The position numbers and the translations under genes are program-made. Positions 15,890 through 26,215 of a DNA stretch of 53,752 nucleotides are shown in pieces (the first letter of the stretch is position 1; each line of letters starts with the position of its first letter). Under the pieces are notes generated by a model. The model was not told the origin of the DNA, did not search any database, and worked only from the letters and a program-made list of their open reading frames with translations. Source of the stretch: Treponema sp. (GTDB taxonomy: Bacteria; Spirochaetota; Spirochaetia; Treponematales; Breznakiellaceae); assembly GCA_009782955.1 (NCBI GenBank), contig WRIB01000009.1:1-53752 (forward strand), given 5' to 3'.

Positions 15890-17173
15890 ATGGACAAAGA
15901 ATGGTTTTTCGATAATGCAAAAAAATTACTGCTGTCAATGCGAAAAATCTCCGCCGGAACGGTATTGCTAATGTGGGCGCTGGCAATGATTTCGGGGGTT
16001 TTTATATATAAACTGGTTAGCGGAAATAATCCGGCAAAAAAAGAAATTACAATGACCTTTGCTACATGGTGGGACGATGAACTGGAAGGGGAAACTTTTT
16101 CTGCTCTTTGCTCCGAATATCAGGTGCAAAACCCTGGAATTACCATAAAACTGGAAAAATTAAATTGGGATACAATTCAGGAACTACTGGAAAAAAAAGA
16201 CAGCAAGGATTCCAATAAAAACGCACAAAAAATCAATCCTCCCGACATTTTCAGCATTGATCCCTATGCTGTCTATGAACTGGAAAAAAAATCTCTTCTT
16301 GCAAAACTTGAAGACGACAGAAATTTTACCGGAAATATTGTATCGATCATTTCGTTTATTAATCCGCTTTATTACAATATAGGATTGCTCCAGGATGCGG
16401 GCTTTGATCGTCCTCCAAAAAACCAGACGGAATTCCTTTCATACGTGCAGCGAATTAAAGAAACCGGCAAATTCGGCGCAGGTATTGCATTAAGTGACCT
16501 CCGCCATGTAAACCAGCAGCTTCTTTCGTGGATTTGGGCTGCAGTCGGCAATCCTGATGTTTCCTCCAGTTTTGCTTCCAAAGAAGTAATCGACACGTTA
16601 AATTTTTTAAATCTTCTTTATCAAAACCTATATGACAATCCTTTTGAATTAAGCAAAGCAAAACTTCTGGAAGCTTTTGGCAAAGGTGAGATAGGGATGA
16701 TGATAGGCTCAATCGCAGACATAAGAGAAATAAAAAGAACAAACATAAATTTCAGCATTACGACGATTCCTGCACCTGTGTCATATACAAAAAAACCTGT
16801 ATTTCCCCTTTCTGTCTGGTATGTGGGAATTTACAGCAAGAGTGAATATCAGGAAGAAGCAAAAGATTTTATTCTCTTTTTGAAAAAAAAGTCAGGAGAA
16901 ATTGCAGCGGCGGCATATGCTGTTCCCGGAAACGGAACACTCGACAGGGAACTGTCAAAAGAAGATCTTTACTATGCCAAGGCCTTTGATATGTACGAAG
17001 CAGGCGAAATGGTACGTGAACTGTACCACTCCCAAAACATCAGCCAGTTTAATGACATTATTATCCGGGAAGTAAGATTTATGTTCCAGGGAAGCAAAAC
17101 ACCCAAGGAATGTGCCGAGGCAATACAGTATAACTGGGAAAATCTTGCGGGAATAACACCGGCTGTTCCTTAA
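15890..17173 (+). CDS. membrane-anchored extracellular solute-binding protein (ABC sugar type)
   Basis: A 427-residue family 1 substrate-binding protein. An N-terminal anchor (about residues 22-45, VLLMWALAMISGVFIYKL) lacks a lipobox cysteine, so it is probably a membrane-tethered protein and not a lipoprotein. The mature domain has the family layout: TMTFATWWDDELEGE strand, DIFSIDPYAVYELEKK, INPLYYNIGLLQDAGF, and the FGKGEIGMMIGS hinge segment. No permease or ATPase genes are adjacent, so its transporter is encoded elsewhere, or it senses sugars. GAGG lies 5 nt before the ATG. aroA begins 1 bp after its stop, so the two are probably co-transcribed. Confidence 0.8.
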   Translation: MDKEWFFDNAKKLLLSMRKISAGTVLLMWALAMISGVFIYKLVSGNNPAKKEITMTFATWWDDELEGETFSALCSEYQVQNPGITIKLEKLNWDTIQELLEKKDSKDSNKNAQKINPPDIFSIDPYAVYELEKKSLLAKLEDDRNFTGNIVSIISFINPLYYNIGLLQDAGFDRPPKNQTEFLSYVQRIKETGKFGAGIALSDLRHVNQQLLSWIWAAVGNPDVSSSFASKEVIDTLNFLNLLYQNLYDNPFELSKAKLLEAFGKGEIGMMIGSIADIREIKRTNINFSITTIPAPVSYTKKPVFPLSVWYVGIYSKSEYQEEAKDFILFLKKKSGEIAAAAYAVPGNGTLDRELSKEDLYYAKAFDMYEAGEMVRELYHSQNISQFNDIIIREVRFMFQGSKTPKECAEAIQYNWENLAGITPAVP

Positions 17174-17174
17174 A

Positions 17175-18551
17175 ATGGATTTGTTAATTAAGCCTCATGT
17201 TTTTAACGCTAAACTTGTCGTTCCCGCTTCCAAATCGCACACTATAAGACGGCTTATAATGGCTGCATTAACAGATAGTGTTTCGCATATTAAAAGGCCG
17301 CTGTTTTCTCTGGACACTCAGTCCTGCATAACAGCTTGCCGTGTTCTTGGCGCAGAGATATCTGAAGATTATAACGGTGAAGAACGTCTAACTGAATTGA
17401 AAGTACAGGGGCAAAAGTACGGCAGTAAAGATGATTCGAAACGGTTTATCGATGCAGGTAATTCCGGTACTACGCTGTTTTTTGCAATTGCCGCCGCCGC
17501 CCTTCTTTCGCAGCCCGTTACTTTTACCGGTGACAGGCAAATTGCAGGACGCAGCGCCGGCCCTCTGTTGGATGCACTGGTGGATCTGGGTGTAAAGGTC
17601 TCTTCAAAAAATGGCTGCGTCCCCATTACCGTCTGCGGCCCGCTAAAGGGCGGCAGGGTAAATCTCCCCTGTATGACCAGCCAATACCTTTCGGCGCTGC
17701 TCATCGCTGCTCCCCTTGCCCACGAACACACAATTATTGAAATAGACATTCCCCTGCTTAACGAAAAACCTTATGTGGAGATGACTCTTGCTTATCAACA
17801 AATCCAGGGACTTTACAATGATGCAGTTAGTGATTCAAAAATAATCACCAATGCTGATTATTCATACTTCCGTATTCAAGGCGGTAATGTTTATCTGCCA
17901 ATAAATGGCCCGGTACCGGGAGATTTTTCTTCCGCAGTTTTTCCTGCTGCGGCAGCAGTAATCTCGGGAGGAAAAACAATATTGCTTGGCCTTGATCCCA
18001 ACGATACCCAGGGCGACAAAGTCTTTTTCGAATACCTGTTACAAATGGGCTGCGAAGTACAATGGGAACAAAGGGATAACGATTGGCAGGTTACAGTATT
18101 CCGCAATAAACCATTACAAGCCGGAGTTTTCGACCTGAACGCCGCGCCGGATTTACTTCCAATCATGGCTGTATTGGGCGCTTTCGCCGTTGGGGAAACA
18201 AAGCTTTGCAATGTCGCACATGCGCGGATAAAAGAAACAGACCGTATTGCCGTAATGGCAAAAGAATTGCAAAAACTGTTTACACAAAATACTGATTTTT
18301 GCTGTGAGGAAAAACCCGATGGCTTAATTATATGCGGCATTGGTAAAGATCCTGCCATGGCCGGCTTCGGCGATATTGAAATCAACCTGGACGGCCGCGG
18401 CGATCATCGTGTTGTTATGGCTTTGGCATGCGCTGCCCTGGGATTGCCTGCCGGAACAACGGTTGCGATTAGCGGAGCAGAAGCGGCGGATGCTACCTAT
18501 CCGGGATTTTCCGAATTGTTTGGAGCTTTGCGTTACATAGACGCCACTTGA
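17175..18551 (+). CDS. aroA: 3-phosphoshikimate 1-carboxyvinyltransferase (EPSP synthase)
   Basis: A 458-residue enzyme joining shikimate-3-phosphate and phosphoenolpyruvate, the sixth step of the shikimate pathway. Motifs are VPASKSHTIRRLIMAALTD with the phosphate-binding lysine, DAGNSGTTLFFAIA, the QYLSALLIAAPLA segment, RIKETDRIAVMAKEL and DGRGDHRVVMALA. It is a little longer than the 430-residue norm through small insertions. It follows the solute-binding gene by 1 bp. The fused aroDE gene at 47.5 kb supplies two other steps. Confidence 0.95.
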   Translation: MDLLIKPHVFNAKLVVPASKSHTIRRLIMAALTDSVSHIKRPLFSLDTQSCITACRVLGAEISEDYNGEERLTELKVQGQKYGSKDDSKRFIDAGNSGTTLFFAIAAAALLSQPVTFTGDRQIAGRSAGPLLDALVDLGVKVSSKNGCVPITVCGPLKGGRVNLPCMTSQYLSALLIAAPLAHEHTIIEIDIPLLNEKPYVEMTLAYQQIQGLYNDAVSDSKIITNADYSYFRIQGGNVYLPINGPVPGDFSSAVFPAAAAVISGGKTILLGLDPNDTQGDKVFFEYLLQMGCEVQWEQRDNDWQVTVFRNKPLQAGVFDLNAAPDLLPIMAVLGAFAVGETKLCNVAHARIKETDRIAVMAKELQKLFTQNTDFCCEEKPDGLIICGIGKDPAMAGFGDIEINLDGRGDHRVVMALACAALGLPAGTTVAISGAEAADATYPGFSELFGALRYIDAT

Positions 18552-18910
18552 CAAATTTGGTGGCATTCCGCGCTGTGTTGCCTTTATTGTGTTATTGATC
18601 CACCACTTGTCAGTGTAATGGTTATTGAGTCACCTGGGTTTATTGTTATGTTAGTTTTTGTAGTAGGCATTATTCCTCTATTGCTGGCGTTTTCTTTATA
18701 CCGTTATAGTGCTATATTAAAACGTCCGATTTTTTTTGCTAACTGTTCCTTGACCTCTGCGATCCCTGCGTTCTTGGTGAGAGGCCATTCCAGAAAATGC
18801 TTTTTTCAGCGCAAGCCTGTCTCTTTGCAGACAATCATCCGGAGTAATTCGTCGTTTCTTTTTCTCAGTGTACTCTTTACCGTTTCTGAACTTTCACTTA
18901 TATTTTTCGT
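18552..18910. other. 359-bp gap without a clear gene
   Basis: I see no convincing gene here. An open frame from 18618 overlaps lrgA and is hydrophobic but has no ribosome binding site and no family match. On the minus strand 18710-18800 there is a short readable stretch (LTKNAGIAEVKEQLAKKIG) ending in a stop, which might be the tail of a lost gene. The lrgA promoter should lie in the last 100 bp. Confidence 0.4.
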
Positions 18911-19267
18911 ATGCGTTATATAAAGCAATTGGGTATTATTCTGGCTTTTGCCTTTGCAGGCGAAATTTTCATCCGCCTGGTGCCGGGCGGACTTCCTGCC
19001 ACGGTAATGGGGTTGCTCTTTATGCTTGCCGCCTTTGGGTTTAAATTGCTTAAACCGGAACATATAAACGAATGCGCCGGTTTTTTAAGCGGCATTATGG
19101 CATTTTTCTTTCTGCCGGCAGCAGTTACCATTATTCAGAATTCGTCACATATTCTGCCGGTTTTATGGCAGCTTCTTTTTATCGGTGTAATCACTACTTT
19201 TTTAACATTCTTTGTTACTTACGGAACAGTACGGCTTTTGCAAACCATACTAAACAGAAAAAAATAA
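18911..19267 (+). CDS. lrgA: LrgA/CidA-family membrane protein
   Basis: A 118-residue protein with four membrane segments of the holin-like LrgA/CidA family. Typical residues are QLGIILAFAFAGEIF, the VPGGLPATVMGLLFMLA segment and FFLPAAVTII. LrgA acts with LrgB in controlling murein hydrolase activity, and in some bacteria the pair transports small acids such as pyruvate. Its stop overlaps the lrgB start (TAATG), so the pair is translationally coupled. Confidence 0.88.
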   Translation: MRYIKQLGIILAFAFAGEIFIRLVPGGLPATVMGLLFMLAAFGFKLLKPEHINECAGFLSGIMAFFFLPAAVTIIQNSSHILPVLWQLLFIGVITTFLTFFVTYGTVRLLQTILNRKK

Positions 19268-19947
19268 TGGAAACCCTTTTGTCTTTGCCAATTTGCGGCA
19301 TCCTTATAACCATTGTCTGCTACATGGCCGGACTCTTTATCAGAAAGAAAATATCTTCGCCTCTGACCAGTCCCATGATTACTTCCAATGCCTTGATTAT
19401 TCTTATTGTCGTTTTCAGCCCTCTTACTTTGGAACAATATCTTGCAGGAGGGAACATTATTACCATGTTTATCGGTCCGGTAACGGTAATCCTTGCCCTG
19501 CATATCTACCGTCAGCGCACACTGCTTAGAAAAAATATTATTCCGGTGTTGGGAGGATGTATAGCCGGATCATCTGCATCGCTTTTCAGCATTTGGGCTC
19601 TGTGCAGGCTGTTTAATCTTGAACAGATAATAACCGCTTCCATACTGCCAAAATCAGTTACCACCGCTATTGCCATAGAACTCTCCCTTAAAGGCGGCGG
19701 TTTTGCCGGACTTGCCGTTTCCGGAGTAATTATTACCGGAGTTACCTGTTCTGCGTTCGCACCGTTTTTTATCAGAATCTTTAAGCTGAAAGATCCTGTT
19801 GCCGCCGGTGTAGCTATCGGTTCGTCAGGCCATGCCATTGGTACTGCCGCAGCCATTGAGTTGGGTGAAGTTGAAGGTGCAATGAGCGGCCTTTCGATGA
19901 GTTTAATGGGAATAGTTACCAGCGTAATCTACCTGTTTCTTTTTTAA
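19267..19947 (+). CDS. lrgB: LrgB-family membrane protein
   Basis: A 226-residue polytopic membrane protein of the LrgB/CidB family, with GPVTVILALHIYRQR, LPKSVTTAIAIELS and the C-terminal SSGHAIGTAAAIELGEVEGA motif that is characteristic of LrgB. I chose the ATG at 19267 overlapping the lrgA stop; a longer frame from 19072 runs through lrgA in the wrong phase. The gene converges on addA and their ends overlap by 4 bp, leaving no room for a separate terminator. Confidence 0.92.
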   Translation: METLLSLPICGILITIVCYMAGLFIRKKISSPLTSPMITSNALIILIVVFSPLTLEQYLAGGNIITMFIGPVTVILALHIYRQRTLLRKNIIPVLGGCIAGSSASLFSIWALCRLFNLEQIITASILPKSVTTAIAIELSLKGGGFAGLAVSGVIITGVTCSAFAPFFIRIFKLKDPVAAGVAIGSSGHAIGTAAAIELGEVEGAMSGLSMSLMGIVTSVIYLFLF

Positions 19948-22900
19948 AGTGAATTTTCCCACTCTGTAACTAATTCTTCCGGACTGGTCTTGCCGATTTC
20001 TTCGTTGAGTTCCGCTTCATGACCGGTCCGAAGATAGAAAAGCCGGCATTCTGCAGGTTTACCAAAGATGTCTTCCGCTGCCCGTTTATAAACAGCAAGT
20101 TGTCCGATATGGCGGGTAACGTCTTCGTCTTTGTCGGTTTTAAAATCAACTATATATACTGAAGAACCGTCTTCAAATAGCAGATCGATTTTGCCCGAAA
20201 TAATATATTTCCGCTGCCGGCATTGTACCGCGGTTATTACAGGATACTCTGTTTTTCGGAAGCTTGCGGAAACAGCTTTACGGCCCAAAGAAGAACTGAA
20301 AAATCCGTTTGCCAGGGTAAGTGCTGTTTCTGTTAAGGCTTTCCGGTTTGTGATTCCAAGTGATTCGGAAAAACGGGAATGAAGTTTTGGTTCTTCTTCG
20401 TTAAAAATCGCTTCAATAAAAGAATGAACTATGGCCCCGAATTCCTGAGGCAGAATTCCAGTTTGTTGCAATAGTTCGTCAATTTTGTCAGAAGATGAAT
20501 GTGATTCTGGAAACGGTTGTGTATGCAGCTTGCTGGCATAAATTATCTGCGGTATATAACAATACGGAGAAATAATGGGGATGGTTTCATAGTCCAATGC
20601 TGCCTTCCGTGCTGCTTCTTCAATAGTAAGTTCTGCAGCTTTTTTCGGCTGCTCAATATGTTTATGGCAGTCTATTGCTTCGATTGTGTACAAGGGATTG
20701 TTCCCATTTAAAGCAGGAAGAAGCCGTAAGAAACTCATTGATTCTATATTTGGGTTTCTCCTGTACTGTTCCAGCCGTTCAATGATATATTCATTTCCGT
20801 AACCGTCCCTGTCTTCGGTATTTAACTCTTCGCGTTCAGCCTTGTTCTGTGCCGGGATAACCGCAGTAACATAAAGCTTCTGTTCCGCTCTTGTCATGGC
20901 AACATACAGAAGCCGCCGGAGTTCCGCTTCAGTCTTGTTACGGTTTTCATTTATTTCCGAAAGAAAAAAATAATCGTATTCGCCTGAAGCTGAGTATGCT
21001 TCAGACAGTTCCTCCGGCTGGGGAAGTTCAAGAAAAACTCCCCATCGATCGGAATAAAGCGCCAGTCCCCGGTTCAAATTGACTTTTTCCGCATTGCCGC
21101 AGTTGTATACAAACACAATGGGAAATTCCAGGCCTTTTGAACGGTGAATTGTCATGATCCTTACGCCGCTGCTTTCCTCATTGGACTGGATTGAATCATC
21201 GGGTTTTTCTTTTTTATTTACAAGGCTTTCGAGATTATCCAGAAAATCTACAAGCGATCCGCCCTGTTCTTCCGTAACACGGGCTTTCTCGAAGAATAAA
21301 TCGTAGAGATCAAGATAAACCTGGGTTGATGCAGACCAAATGACTTCGTTACGGTAACCTTCTTCGTACCAGAGTTTAGTGATCAGGGAGCTGACGGAAC
21401 AATCCCGTGCATCAATCTGAAGTTTCCGGTAACAATTACGTGCCTGTTGGTAACGAGAACGATCCGAAGGCTGCAATAATTCATCCAGAGATTCGTCAAA
21501 TGGTTTTTCGCCGTTAAGCATACAAACGGTAAATGCGTCTTCGCTCAGGCGGACGAAGGGAGAACGGAGCAGGGCGCCGTAGGCAATACGATCGCCGGGG
21601 TAAACAAGCAATTTTAACCAGGCCCAAAGATCGTTTACCGGCGCTTCGTTAAGAAGCGAAGCGGGCCTGTCTGCATTAAAAGGAATACCGTATTGTTTAA
21701 ATGCCCGTTCCAGCGAGTGTTGATGGGTATAGCTGCGCAGCAGCACGGCAAAATCACCGTAATCGCAGACTCGTTCTTCCGCAGACTCTTTGCCGTAAAC
21801 AGCGGTCTTTTGTGAAATTAATTTGTTGATTTCTGCGGCAATATAATACGCCTCATGATCTTCCGCTTTTAAAAAATCTTCCTTGTCCCGGCAGCCTGAG
21901 TCAAAAAATGCAAAATGCAATTGCTGTTTATTGCCGCCGCCGGTATCCCTGCTTTTTATCCAACGGTATGTTGCCTGATAGCTTTCGGTTTTTGTACCAT
22001 CAGGCGGAAATATTGCCGGCTCAGGATCATTATCATCTTTATTGCGATAACCGCCGAAAATCAGATTAAACGCGTTGATTAGCACAGGGTCTGAACGGTA
22101 ATTCCGGTTCAATCTAAGGGCATGTCCAGTGTTTTGAACAAGACTGCGGAACACCGAGACATCGGCTCCGCGGAACCGGTAAATGGATTGTTTTTCGTCT
22201 CCTACATAAAATACTTTTGCCGGACCTGAAAGCAGATCTACCAAATCCCGTTGCAGACTGTTATTGTCCTGGAATTCGTCGATCATAATCATCCTGAATG
22301 AATTCCGGTACATGTTTCGTATGTCTTCGTGCTGTCTGAGACCGTCTACCGCCAAATGGGCAATGTCACTAAAGGTAAGTATACCTGCTTCCCTTTTTTT
22401 TTGGTTAAGCAGCTCCTGGTATTCTTCGATTAAGGGAAATACCTGCTTTACAATGTCCCATTGAAAGGCCTGGCGTGCCAGTGCATGGAGCAGTTCGCAG
22501 AGATCTCTTAAGTTACATACTGCTTCTTTTATAACAAGAGCAGCTTCATTTTTACCAACGTTTAAATTACAGTTTTTTATTTTAAAAATAAATTGTAAAT
22601 ACAAAACAATTTGCTTCCGCAAAGCTTCCGGTTTTTCCGCATCTGCAAACAATGGTTTTATTTCCGGAGCATTTTTTGCATCCGGAAGTACTGCAGAAAG
22701 ATATTCACGTAGCTTTAATGTTTCCGGAAGTTCTCCGTACTTTTCCTTGATCAATGCAATTTGTTCATCAGCTGTATTGGCATAAATCTTCCATTGTTTA
22801 CAGATTTCTTCACGCTGGATTTTTTCAAAATGGTTAAAATCAAGCGGGGAAGAAACAGTGCTGTTAAACAGTACAGGCCGGACAAAAAGTTCATCCGCCG

Positions 22901-23396
22901 TTTGGCGTATATTTTTTTCCGCAATAAGCCTCTGTAAAGAAGGATCGTCCCGTTTGTCCAGCACAAAGCGCAAGGCCAGGGAACGGGCTTCTTCCTTTAC
23001 CCGCATATCGTTGCTTTCAAAACCGGGACTAATTCCAAAGCGCCTGCAAACATTACGGGCTACACCCAGACAAAATGAATCAAGAGTGGAAATCCATGCC
23101 TTGTGAAAGCTTTCTACCGCTTTCCTGGCACATTCATTCCATGATGCATGTTCCGCAAGAAGTGAATAGATACGGCGGTACATTTCATTCGCCGCCTTGT
23201 TGGTAAAGGTGATGGTAAGAATTTGATCTGCCTCACATCGTCCCGACATAATAAGATAACCGTAACGGGCGCTGAGTACCTTGGTTTTCCCTGAACCTGC
23301 TCCGGCGCTTACAACAGTATTTTCTTCTGTAATAACAGCTGCGCGCTGTTCGTCATCCAGCTCCTGAATAAAAGGAAGGTTTTCAATCGTCATCAT
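19944..23396 (-). CDS. addA: AddA/RexA-type helicase-nuclease subunit A
   Basis: A 1150-residue UvrD-like helicase fused to a RecB-type nuclease. Helicase motifs: Walker A AGAGSGKTKVLSARYG near residue 33, motif II MIDEFQDNN, motif III VGDEKQSIYRFRGAD, motif IV LNRNYRSDP, motif V TIHRSKGLEFPIVF and motif VI YVAMTRAEQKLYV. The nuclease domain near the C-terminus has GAIVHSFIEAIF, GKIDLLF and IVDFKTDKDED, with the catalytic D and D-x-K. AddAB resects double-strand breaks and loads RecA. It overlaps addB by 14 bp, and the lrgB end by 4 bp. Confidence 0.93.
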   Translation of the reverse strand: MMTIENLPFIQELDDEQRAAVITEENTVVSAGAGSGKTKVLSARYGYLIMSGRCEADQILTITFTNKAANEMYRRIYSLLAEHASWNECARKAVESFHKAWISTLDSFCLGVARNVCRRFGISPGFESNDMRVKEEARSLALRFVLDKRDDPSLQRLIAEKNIRQTADELFVRPVLFNSTVSSPLDFNHFEKIQREEICKQWKIYANTADEQIALIKEKYGELPETLKLREYLSAVLPDAKNAPEIKPLFADAEKPEALRKQIVLYLQFIFKIKNCNLNVGKNEAALVIKEAVCNLRDLCELLHALARQAFQWDIVKQVFPLIEEYQELLNQKKREAGILTFSDIAHLAVDGLRQHEDIRNMYRNSFRMIMIDEFQDNNSLQRDLVDLLSGPAKVFYVGDEKQSIYRFRGADVSVFRSLVQNTGHALRLNRNYRSDPVLINAFNLIFGGYRNKDDNDPEPAIFPPDGTKTESYQATYRWIKSRDTGGGNKQQLHFAFFDSGCRDKEDFLKAEDHEAYYIAAEINKLISQKTAVYGKESAEERVCDYGDFAVLLRSYTHQHSLERAFKQYGIPFNADRPASLLNEAPVNDLWAWLKLLVYPGDRIAYGALLRSPFVRLSEDAFTVCMLNGEKPFDESLDELLQPSDRSRYQQARNCYRKLQIDARDCSVSSLITKLWYEEGYRNEVIWSASTQVYLDLYDLFFEKARVTEEQGGSLVDFLDNLESLVNKKEKPDDSIQSNEESSGVRIMTIHRSKGLEFPIVFVYNCGNAEKVNLNRGLALYSDRWGVFLELPQPEELSEAYSASGEYDYFFLSEINENRNKTEAELRRLLYVAMTRAEQKLYVTAVIPAQNKAEREELNTEDRDGYGNEYIIERLEQYRRNPNIESMSFLRLLPALNGNNPLYTIEAIDCHKHIEQPKKAAELTIEEAARKAALDYETIPIISPYCYIPQIIYASKLHTQPFPESHSSSDKIDELLQQTGILPQEFGAIVHSFIEAIFNEEEPKLHSRFSESLGITNRKALTETALTLANGFFSSSLGRKAVSASFRKTEYPVITAVQCRQRKYIISGKIDLLFEDGSSVYIVDFKTDKDEDVTRHIGQLAVYKRAAEDIFGKPAECRLFYLRTGHEAELNEEIGKTSPEELVTEWENSL

Positions 23397-26208
23397 CTTC
23401 TTCTTCTTCCGGGGATTCTCCGCTGCAGCGATCGTCAGGAGGGTTAAGGGAATATTGTGAACGGCACATGGTTCTGTAAGTACATTTGGTGCATGTTTTA
23501 ATGTGAGTATTTACACGGGTAAAGTTTAGTTCTGATACGGCAGTTTCAAAGTCTTCTATTGCCCTGTCAAGGGCATCTATGGTGCTTTGATATTGTTCTC
23601 TGGAATATTCTTTTTTTCTGAATGCACCAACCACAGAAACAAATTCATTTTTATTAATACCGGCAAACAATGCACTGTCTACTTTTTCTCCGGTAACTTC
23701 TTCGTACAGCTTAATGTACATGGGAATCTGAAAATCCAGAAGTTCGTTCTCTTCGTTTAAACGGCAATGACTCTGCAAAGGAATTTTACCGGTTTTGTAG
23801 TCTATTATCATCGGCCCGGAAGGACCCTCTGAAACCCGGTCTATGTAACCATTAAGCAGAAGCTTTCTCTGGTTTACTTTATAGCCCTGTTCCAGTTCTT
23901 TTACTTTATAGCCGTCAAAATACTGGGCTTCGGTTTTTAAAAGGGTACGGAGTTTCCGGTTTATTGCCGAAGCAAGAGAGGGACGCAGCGGATAAATCAA
24001 CGGCCCGCGGAGAGTGTTGTGGCTTTGCAGAACATCGGCGGTTATTTCTTCAATCCAGTTAAAGTACACGCCAAGATGTTCTTTTAGAAAGCAGGTATGA
24101 TTATCTTTAATACGTTCGAACAGGCGTTCCAGTATTTTGTGGTAAATAAGTCCCAGCGATTCGGCATCCAGCAGGGAAGCATCCAACTCGAATTTTTCCA
24201 GGCGGAAAATTCTGCCGTACAGCCACATTAACGGGCAGGTAAAAAATTCGTTTAAATCCGAGGCCGATACGGACAGTTCTGTAATGCCATTACTTTCCAT
24301 ACCGGTATTTTTACTGCGAATCTTTTCCCGAAGCGTCCGGGCGATTTTGCCGGTGTAAAGGCCGCCGGAATTGATCGGCTGCGATTCCAGCAGTAATGTA
24401 CTCCACCGCTTAAAACCTTCCTTTTGAACCGGGTAGAGTTGTGCTGGTTTTTCTGCGCTTCCTGCCCTCCATTGCTGTTCTATACTAAACAGATCCTCAA
24501 TATAGGCGGCTGTTCCCGTAACAAGATCGGCTTTTTGTTGATTATGTGCAAAGAAACTGTGAGGTATAGCCCATCCGGCAAACGTTTTTTCCGAAGCGCT
24601 GATGCGGGTAAAACAGTTGTAGTTTTTATAGGAAGCAATTGAATACAGGGACAACATTGCTGCCGAAGCATCTGTGTCTGTTATGCCAAGTCTGGTGCGT
24701 TTGTCCGGCTGCAGGAAGGGAAGAGGCCTGTGCTGAAAAACCACCGCTGCCTGTGAAGCATTTAACAATATATGACAGCCGAACGGAGTGCCTGCCGCTA
24801 CAGGGTAATCGTAAAGGTTTACTCCGCCTTCATTGCTGTTGTAAACATAGTTTTTCTTCCTTAAATGCGATACATAAAAATTAAATGGAACATCAACAGC
24901 AAGCTGCCGGAATGTTTCTTCTGCCTCAATTAATGCGGAAAGTTCTTCAATACAGCGGGCCAGCACTGCATTACTTTCGGCGCTTTGGTTCTCTGCATCA
25001 AGAGAATCATCCGGCGAAGGTTCTCCGGTTGAAAACACCAGAAAAGACCGGAAAACGTAGTACTGCTCCAGTATCTTCCGGAACGATTTTGCGCCGGTCA
25101 TAGCCTGAATAGTTTTTTTTAACCGTTTGTAGTAAGCAGCTAAATGATCGTTTGGACTTTGCTTAAAGCCTTCTTCCCATGCATCTGCAATACGGGAACG
25201 ATCTCTGAAAGGAGCAACACAGTGATTTTTAATGCCATATTCAATCAACGATTTATTTGATTCCGGGTCTTTCCATGGTATGCTGCAGTCAAGGAGCAGA
25301 CGTTTTACACTGTCAAAAGAAAAAAGAGAAGCAGAACATTCACTTATCAGGGAAAAAAGTTTTCCAATGGGATATTCTCCAAGTGTTTTGCCGGAACGGC
25401 TTACAAATGGAATGTCATGCAGTGTTAGTTCCCTTTCCATATAAGGCGCAATGTTTTTGTAATCGCTCAGGGTTACGGCTATTTCTTCGTAAGGTAATCC
25501 TGCTTCATGAAGACGGCGAATTTCCAGAACAGCGCTGCGGATCTCGGTCCGGGCTGAGTTAAAAAAGTTAAGTATTGGTTTTTCCTCTGTATTATGCGCC
25601 GCTTGTTTGCAGGAATAAAGATTAACTTCCGGAAGATTAAGCAGTTCTTTAAATTCCTCAAAGTCCTCCAGCGCTTCGGGAAAGAAAATAATATAGTTTT
25701 TATCGTTTTTAAAAAAACTCATTTTTTCCCAGGATGGTTCATAAAGACAGTTTTCCTGCAGAAATGCGGCGTAGCTGGTTTTAATGATGTGCAGATCCCT
25801 GTCTTCGTCATCGTCTTTAAAATGACCGGCCGTATGTAATTCTTCCCAGCGTTTCAGGGAACTCAGTAATGAGGCTATGGAATCTGTAAATACCAAACTG
25901 TTTTTTGCATATTGTACAGGGATTAATGCCTGAAGAAATGGTTCATTTGTATTTTTTTGGGTCAGGGAATGTGCAAAAAGCCGCCTGATCAAAGCCGAAA
26001 CAGGTTTACGTTTTTTTTCCTCAGAACGGATTGCTTCTTCTTTAAAACGATCCCAGGCAAGAAAATGTTCCGGAGAAAGAGAACGTAATTCACCATGAAT
26101 ACAAATCTTCCGGGCCCAAAGTGAAGCAGCGGTTTCCGAAGGAAATACAAAAAAGGTATTTGTTTTTTCTTTTATTTTTTCAATAATGGTTTCAAAAACT
26201 GAGTTCAT
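23383..26208 (-). CDS. addB: AddB/RexB-type nuclease subunit B with Fe-S cysteines
   Basis: A 941-residue partner of AddA. The nuclease domain near the C-terminus has the YHKILERLFERI helix, LNGYIDRVSEG, MIIDYKTGKIPL and the QIPMYIKLYEE motif. One cysteine in FFTCPLMWLYGR (about residue 657) and three in CTKCTYRTMC (about 907-917) form the usual 4Fe-4S set. The N-terminus (TFFVFPSETAASLWARK) has no Walker A, unlike Bacillus AddB, so it is closer to the RexB/Bacteroidetes-like form with an inactive helicase half. It ends with an acidic tail (EEEEDDDD). It lies 7 bp after the DUF4230 gene. Confidence 0.88.
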   Translation of the reverse strand: MNSVFETIIEKIKEKTNTFFVFPSETAASLWARKICIHGELRSLSPEHFLAWDRFKEEAIRSEEKKRKPVSALIRRLFAHSLTQKNTNEPFLQALIPVQYAKNSLVFTDSIASLLSSLKRWEELHTAGHFKDDDEDRDLHIIKTSYAAFLQENCLYEPSWEKMSFFKNDKNYIIFFPEALEDFEEFKELLNLPEVNLYSCKQAAHNTEEKPILNFFNSARTEIRSAVLEIRRLHEAGLPYEEIAVTLSDYKNIAPYMERELTLHDIPFVSRSGKTLGEYPIGKLFSLISECSASLFSFDSVKRLLLDCSIPWKDPESNKSLIEYGIKNHCVAPFRDRSRIADAWEEGFKQSPNDHLAAYYKRLKKTIQAMTGAKSFRKILEQYYVFRSFLVFSTGEPSPDDSLDAENQSAESNAVLARCIEELSALIEAEETFRQLAVDVPFNFYVSHLRKKNYVYNSNEGGVNLYDYPVAAGTPFGCHILLNASQAAVVFQHRPLPFLQPDKRTRLGITDTDASAAMLSLYSIASYKNYNCFTRISASEKTFAGWAIPHSFFAHNQQKADLVTGTAAYIEDLFSIEQQWRAGSAEKPAQLYPVQKEGFKRWSTLLLESQPINSGGLYTGKIARTLREKIRSKNTGMESNGITELSVSASDLNEFFTCPLMWLYGRIFRLEKFELDASLLDAESLGLIYHKILERLFERIKDNHTCFLKEHLGVYFNWIEEITADVLQSHNTLRGPLIYPLRPSLASAINRKLRTLLKTEAQYFDGYKVKELEQGYKVNQRKLLLNGYIDRVSEGPSGPMIIDYKTGKIPLQSHCRLNEENELLDFQIPMYIKLYEEVTGEKVDSALFAGINKNEFVSVVGAFRKKEYSREQYQSTIDALDRAIEDFETAVSELNFTRVNTHIKTCTKCTYRTMCRSQYSLNPPDDRCSGESPEEEEDDDD

Positions 26209-26215
26209 GTATTAT

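Noticed and set aside
18618..18923. Hydrophobic 101-codon frame before lrgA
   Set aside because: No ribosome binding site, overlaps the lrgA start and has no domain pattern; composition is that of AT-rich intergenic DNA.
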